Of a DNA stretch of 26,346 bases, positions 21,259 to 26,346 are shown piece after piece. The stretch is from Paulinella micropora (taxonomy: Eukaryota; Cercozoa; Imbricatea; Euglyphida). A program made the translations under genes and the position numbers. A model generated the notes under the pieces. It was given only the letters and a program-made list of their open reading frames with translations. It ran no database searches and was not told where the DNA came from. Position 1 is the stretch's first letter. Each line of letters begins with the position of its first letter. The stretch lies in the NCBI GenBank assembly GCA_009731375.1, contig BJOX01000014.1, positions 1,476,648-1,502,993 on the forward strand, written 5' to 3'.

Positions 21259-21295
<37 letters not shown>

Positions 21296-21330
21296 ACAGA
21301 GAGTTTCGCCCGCATCTGGCTGATATCTAT
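20803..21330. repeat. GATA/GGTA/GGAT array and AC-AT-GT palindrome
   Basis: GATA-family units run to about 21070. An AC run (21125-21159), AT runs with a TATGCATATA-like centre near 21183-21192, and GT runs (21220-21260) form a long inverted repeat. GA units follow to about 21292, then a short unique stretch. Confidence 0.9.
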
Positions 21331-22274
<944 letters not shown>

Positions 22275-22393
22275 ACGGTGCTCAAAACACTTGGACTAAC
22301 GGCTTCCTTTTCTTTCTCTTCTTCCTTATCCTCCCACTCTCCATTCCTAGATTGCCATTTTCTTCAACGTCCTTCCTCCTCTTCTTTTTCCAG
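22275..22393 (+). promoter_or_regulatory. branch-point and acceptor region before exon 4
   Basis: GGACTAACGGC near 22293-22303 fits a CTAAC branch point. About 80 mostly pyrimidine bases follow and end in CTTTTTCCAG at 22393. The distance to the AG is longer than usual; an alternative AG lies at CCTAG (22350-22351). Confidence 0.45.
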
Positions 22394-22496
22394 AACACAG
22401 TCTACCCGTGATTCCCATCCCGGACACATGCACAGTGCACAAATTATTGTTTGATGTGAAACTGCGTTCCTTTGCAAGGACTACATTCCTTTGCGA
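22394..22496 (+). CDS. exon 4 (donor not resolved)
   Basis: After TTTCCAG the phase-1 reading is [20 protein letters not shown], then [15 protein letters not shown], with two cysteines 20 residues apart. No good GT donor is seen before the TATC run at about 22499. The frame stays open through the run into exon 5, so either the donor is non-standard or exons 4 and 5 are one exon that includes the repeat. Confidence 0.45.
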
Positions 22497-22502
22497 CATC
22501 TC

Positions 22503-22558
<56 letters not shown>

Positions 22559-22582
22559 GTCTGTCTGTCTATCTATCTACAG
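22497..22582 (+). repeat. TATC microsatellite between exons 4 and 5, in frame and stop-free
   Basis: TATC and TGTC units end at CTATCTACAG, a usable acceptor. 22394-22642 as a whole is 249 bases with no stop in the gene's frame, so retention would insert IYLS-type residues. Confidence 0.7.
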
Positions 22583-22642
22583 CGGCGCATAGGGATGGCC
22601 TCATGCAGAGATACAAATTCGAAGCACTGCCATTCGGCAACG
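22583..22642 (+). CDS. exon 5
   Basis: After CTACAG the phase-1 reading is AHRDGLMQRYKFEALPFGN, with no Cys. It ends GGCAACG before GTATGT, a strong phase-1 donor. Confidence 0.5.
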
Positions 22643-22677
22643 GTATGTATGTTATGTATTCATCTCATTTATGTATG

Positions 22678-22708
<31 letters not shown>

Positions 22709-22787
22709 TGTACGTAATGTATGTAACGCACGCAACGTAGGTAACGCACGCGACGCACGTAGGCAACGTACGGGTGTTTGTCTGTAG
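22643..22787 (+). repeat. intron 5 with GTAT and ACGCACG units
   Basis: GTAT units (about 22672-22706) are followed by variants in which CpG-containing units (GTAACGCACGC) replace them. The intron ends TTTGTCTGTAG. Confidence 0.7.
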
Positions 22788-22857
22788 ACGTGATGGATGT
22801 AGAAACGATAATCAAAACCTACACGTGCAAGCAGATGTCTAATCGGGCCAAAGAAAG
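22788..22857 (+). CDS. exon 6: start of the C-x10-C modules
   Basis: After TCTGTAG the phase-1 reading is DVMDVETIIKTYTCKQMSNR followed by AKE. It ends GAAAG before GTATTA in phase 2. Joined to exon 7, the split codon becomes Ser and completes the first C-x10-C module. Confidence 0.62.
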
Positions 22858-22979
22858 GTATTACCATGTTCATCGCTATATGACATCATATACCTCTTTA
22901 CTTGTTTCCTTCATACGTTTACTTATGCATGTAACATATATATTTTTTTATATATACATATATATGTCTTCGTGAATAA

Positions 22980-23013
22980 CCTCAGATGCAAGCAGGTGTC
23001 TAATCATGCTAAA
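22980..23013 (+). pseudogene. decayed second copy of exon 6
   Basis: TGCAAGCAGGTGTCTAATC at 22987 repeats TGCAAGCAGATGTCTAATC at 22826, and reads RCKQVSNHAK against TCKQMSNRAK. It follows AACCTCAG and would start in phase 2, the phase in which exon 6 ends. No donor follows; the frame runs into the TTC array. It looks like a tandem exon duplicate that has lost its 3' half. Confidence 0.5.
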
Positions 23014-23015
23014 CT

Positions 23016-23037
23016 CCTCCTCCTCTTCTTCTTCTTC

Positions 23038-23069
<32 letters not shown>

Positions 23070-23338
23070 CTTCTTCTTCTTCTTCTTCTTCTTCTTCTTC
23101 TTCTTCTTCTTCTTCTTCTTCTTCTTCTTCTTCTTCTTCTTCTTCTTCTTCTCCTCCTTCTCCTTCTTCTTCTTCTTCTTCTTCTTCTTCTTCTTCTTCT
23201 TCTTCTTCTTCTTCTTCTTCTTCTTCTTCTTCTTCTTCTTCTTCTTCTCCTTCTTCTTCTTCTTCTTCTTCTTCTTCTTCTTCTTCTTCTTCTTCTTCTT
23301 CTTCTTCTTCTTCTTCTTCTTCTTCTTCTTCTTCTTCT

Positions 23339-23403
<65 letters not shown>

Positions 23404-23437
23404 TTCTTCTTCTTCTTCTTCTTCTTCTTCTTCTTCT

Positions 23438-23476
<39 letters not shown>

Positions 23477-23524
23477 TCTTCTTCCTCCTCTTCTTCCTCT
23501 CCTTCTTCCTCTTCTTCTTTCTCT

Positions 23525-23598
<74 letters not shown>

Positions 23599-23879
23599 CT
23601 CTTCTTCTTCCTCTTCTTCCTCTTCCTCTTCCTCTTCTTCCTCCTCCTCCTCCTCTTCCTCTTCCTCCTCCTCCTCCTCCGCCTCCTCCGCCTCCTCCTC
23701 CTCCTCCTTCTTCTTCTTCTTCTTCTTCTTCTTCTTCTTCTTCTTCTTCTTCTTCTTCTTCTTCTTCTTCTTCTTCTTCTTCTTCTTCTTCTTCTTCTTC
23801 TCTTTCTCTTCTCCTTCTCCTCCTCCTTCTTCTACTTCTTCTTCTTCTTCTTCTTCTTGTTTCTTCTTCTTCTTCTTCT

Positions 23880-23916
<37 letters not shown>

Positions 23917-24606
23917 TTTCTTCTTCCTCTTCTTCCTCTTCCTCCTCCTCCTCCTCCTCCTTCTTCTTTTTCTTCTTCTTCTTCTTCTTCTTCTTCTTCT
24001 TCTTCTTCTTCTTCTTCTTCTTCTTCTTCTTCTTCTTCTCGTCTTCTTTCTTCTTCTTTCTTCTTTTTCTTCTTCTTCTTCTTCTTCTTCTTCTTCTTCT
24101 TCTTCTTCTTCTTCTTCTTCTTCTTCTTCTTCTTCTTCTTCTTCTCCTCCTCCTCCTCCTCCTCCTCCTCCTCCTCCTCNNNNNNNNNNNNNNNNNNNNN
24201 NNNNNNNNNNNNNNNNNNNNNNNNNNNNNNNNNNNNNNNNNNNNNNNNNNNNNNNNNNNNNNNNNNNNNNNNNNNNNNNNNNNNNNNNNNNNNNNNNNNN
24301 NNNNNNNNNNNNNNNNNNNNNNNNNNNNNNNNNNNNNNNNNNNNNNNNNNNNNNNNNNNNNNNNNNNNNNNNNNNNNNNNNNNNNNNNNNNNNNNNNNNN
24401 NNNNNNNNNNNNNNNNNNNNNNNNNNNNNNNNNNNNNNNNNNNNNNNNNNNNNNNNNNNNNNNNNNNNNNNNNNNNNNNNNNNNNNNNNNNNNNNNNNNN
24501 NNNNNNNNNNNNNNNNNNNNNNNNNNNNNNNNNNNNNNNNNNNNNNNNNNCCTTCTCCTCCTCCTCCTCCTCCTCCCTCTCCTCCTCCTCCTCCTCCTCC
24601 TCCTCG
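23016..24606. repeat. TTC/TCC microsatellite of intron 6, with gap
   Basis: TTC triplets with TCC, TCT and CTTTC variants fill 23016-24179 and 24551-24606 around 371 N. Long Ser, Phe, Leu, Arg or Glu homopolymer frames come from this repeat and are not genes. The sense strand is almost purely pyrimidine. Confidence 0.95.
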
Positions 24607-24615
24607 CTTGCCTAG

Positions 24616-24685
24616 CTGCAACGCGCAGGCCAAGAAGGTCTACACCGCCAACACGTGTCAGATGTTCGCCGACGAGGTTTATCAG
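24616..24685 (+). CDS. exon 7
   Basis: After GCTTGCCTAG it starts in phase 2 (one base completing the exon 6 codon) and reads CNAQAKKVYTANTCQMFADE followed by VYQ. It ends TATCAG before GTACAT in phase 0. It closes module 1 and opens module 2. Confidence 0.65.
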
Positions 24686-24720
24686 GTACATGCAGCTGGG
24701 AAAGATAGAGGGGCAAAAAG

Positions 24721-24751
<31 letters not shown>

Positions 24752-24817
24752 GGAGAGAGAGAGAGAGAGAGAGAAGAAGAACATGTGTTTATGTGTGTAT
24801 GTGTGTACGTTATGCAG
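24686..24817 (+). repeat. intron 7 with GA microsatellite
   Basis: GA units with AAG variants (24722-24780), then GTGTGTATGTGTGTACGTTATGCAG. The purine-rich GA block is an exception to the pyrimidine bias of the other introns. Confidence 0.75.
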
Positions 24818-24872
24818 GAGTGCATGGAAGACGTGAGATCTCCCGTTTTGACATCGAACAAGGACGACGGCC

Positions 24873-24910
<38 letters not shown>

Positions 24911-25112
24911 AATAATAAGAACAACAACAACAACAACAACAACAACAATAAGAACAACAACAACAACAACAATAAGAACGACAACCACAACAATAACAAC
25001 AACAACAACAAGAAGAACGACAAGAACGACAAGAACGACAGGGACAAGGACGGGACAGAGCTGGGCTGCGACGGGCTCGCCACCGACCTGCAAAAACAGT
25101 GTCTGCATGACG
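24818..25112 (+). CDS. exon 8: Asn-rich linker encoded by a CAA/AAC repeat
   Basis: After TTATGCAG it starts in phase 0 with ECMEDVRSPVLTSNKDDGH, then about 60 residues of Asn with Lys and Asp. It ends DKDGTELGCDGLATDLQKQC then LHD and a phase-1 donor GACG/GTGTGT. The repeat is read as AAC codons and has been kept in frame with a regular peptide on each side. It finishes module 2 and contains module 3 whole. The linker is presumably disordered. Confidence 0.68.
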
Positions 25113-25438
25113 GTGTGTAGGCAACCAGGAATGCATGCATGTATGTATGTAATGTAATGTAATGTAATGTAATGTTCATGTTCATGTTCATGTTCATGTT
25201 AATGTTAATGTTAATGTTAATGTTAATGTTAATGTTAATGTTTAATGTTAATGTACATGTAAATGTTAATGTTAAGGGTGCGCTGGGGTATGTTTTTGGA
25301 CCCGGCCGAATTTTGATGTAATGTAATGTAATGTAATGTAATGTAGTGTAATGTAATGTAATGTGATGTGATGTGGGTGTGGGTGTGTGGGTGTGGGTGT
25401 GTGTGTGTATGTATGTATGCATATATGTATGTATGTAG
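25113..25438 (+). repeat. intron 8: TAATG/ATGTT arrays and GT repeat
   Basis: TGTAA and TTCATG/TTAATG units, a short unique piece (25275-25316), TGTAA units again, then GGGTGT/GT units. The intron ends TGTATGTATGTAG. Confidence 0.8.
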
Positions 25439-25495
25439 GAATGACTGACAAGAACTGCCTGTGGGTGTACATCATGGTCGAAAGCCTGTGCCAAG
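25439..25495 (+). CDS. exon 9
   Basis: In phase 1 it reads MTDKNCLWVYIMVESLCQ after the joined Gly codon. It ends CCAAG before GTAGAT in phase 1. It contains module 4 (CLWVYIMVESLC) whole. Confidence 0.62.
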
Positions 25496-25815
25496 GTAGA
25501 TCGAGAGATAGAGACATAGATGCATGCATACATACATAAATACATACATACATACATACATACATACGTACGTACGTACGTGCGTACGTACGTACATACG
25601 TACATACATACATACATACATACGTACGTACATAATACATACATACATACATACATACATACATACATACATACATCACATACATCACATACATTACGTT
25701 ACATTACGTTACATGACACGACATACATACATACATGCATACATACATGCATGCGTGCATGCATACATACATACATACATACATACATACATACATACAT
25801 ACACACATACATATA

Positions 25816-25848
<33 letters not shown>

Positions 25849-25974
25849 CATACATACATACATACATACATACATACATACATGCATGCCATGCCATGCC
25901 ATACCATGCCATGCCATGCCATGCCATGCATGCATGCATACATACATAGACACATACATACTTGTGTTATGCAG
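25496..25974 (+). repeat. intron 9: CATA, CGTA and CATGC arrays
   Basis: CATA units with CGTA and CACA variants (about 25525-25960) and a block of CATGC units near 25884-25940. The intron ends CTTGTGTTATGCAG. Confidence 0.85.
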
Positions 25975-26022
25975 ACAAGTCAGTGAGCTGCAAGGCTAAC
26001 ATCATCAACACGGAGCAGAAGT
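25975..26022 (+). CDS. exon 10 (3' end not resolved)
   Basis: In phase 1 it reads DKSVSCKANIINTEQKSA before a CT repeat begins. No clear donor is visible; the end could lie in the repeat. The Cys falls seven residues after the last Cys of module 4. Confidence 0.5.
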
Positions 26023-26032
26023 CAGCTATCTC

Positions 26033-26125
<93 letters not shown>

Positions 26126-26128
26126 GTG

Positions 26129-26159
<31 letters not shown>

Positions 26160-26164
26160 CTATA

Positions 26165-26202
<38 letters not shown>

Positions 26203-26210
26203 CCTATCTA

Positions 26211-26288
<78 letters not shown>

Positions 26289-26293
26289 TCTCT

Positions 26294-26346
<53 letters not shown>
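26023..26346. repeat. CT, TATC and AC microsatellites at the window end
   Basis: CT units, TATC/TGTC units (26139-26228), CT and CTTT units, then AC to the edge. Probably the next intron of the Cys-rich gene. Confidence 0.9.

Noticed and set aside
22972-24724. Open frames of more than 500 codons of Phe, Ser, Leu, Glu, Arg or Lys on both strands
   Set aside because: They are translations of the TTC/TCC microsatellite and run through a gap of N; only the last few codons overlap real exon 7.

Overview
The window is eukaryotic nuclear DNA. It has GT-AG introns, a non-LTR retrotransposon, tRNA-derived repeat sequence and an extreme load of microsatellites (TATC, CT, TTC, AAT, ACTAAT, CATA and others). 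There are eight runs of N, several beside long C or G homopolymers, so this is a draft assembly. The species cannot be named from sequence alone. The strong pyrimidine bias of the introns on the sense strand recalls myxomycetes such as Physarum, but that is only a weak suggestion.

Layout. Positions 1-365 are the end of a dispersed repeat followed by a TATC microsatellite. From about 366 to somewhere near 9.0-9.8 kb lies one long, GC-richer, frameshifted non-LTR retrotransposon on the + strand. Its domain order, read across frames, is: a proline-rich leader; a ubiquitin-specific-protease-like (C19) domain with Cys box, two CxxC pairs and His box; an unassigned region; a basic pre-RT linker; an RNase H-like domain; reverse transcriptase with an FADD active site; thumb and connector; a CCHC-type knuckle; and a restriction-like endonuclease. 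RNase H ahead of RT and a deubiquitinase-like domain are the unusual parts. This copy is broken by stops, frameshifts and a 294-base gap, although three of the frame changes fall in C runs and could be assembly or sequencing errors.

From about 9.8 to 18.4 kb there is almost only repeat sequence: CT, TTATC, TATC, AAT, ACT and ACTAAT arrays, a second full copy of the dispersed repeat (12694-13066), a three-unit tandem repeat (15101-15430) and a tRNA-derived SINE-like fragment on the minus strand (16217-16294).

From 18471 to beyond the window end I can assemble a multi-exon gene on the + strand that runs through the microsatellites. It has a signal-peptide exon followed by about nine short Cys-rich exons whose splice phases agree at every junction that can be tested (1-1, 1-1, 1-1, 2-2, 0-0, 1-1, 1-1). 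The spliced protein carries four C-x10-C modules, most of them crossing exon junctions, and an asparagine-rich linker encoded by an AAC-repeat microsatellite. I do not recognise the family; it looks like a secreted or lumenal disulfide-rich helical protein. Its introns hold nearly all the microsatellites, an inverted copy of the dispersed repeat and a long AC/AT/GT palindrome.
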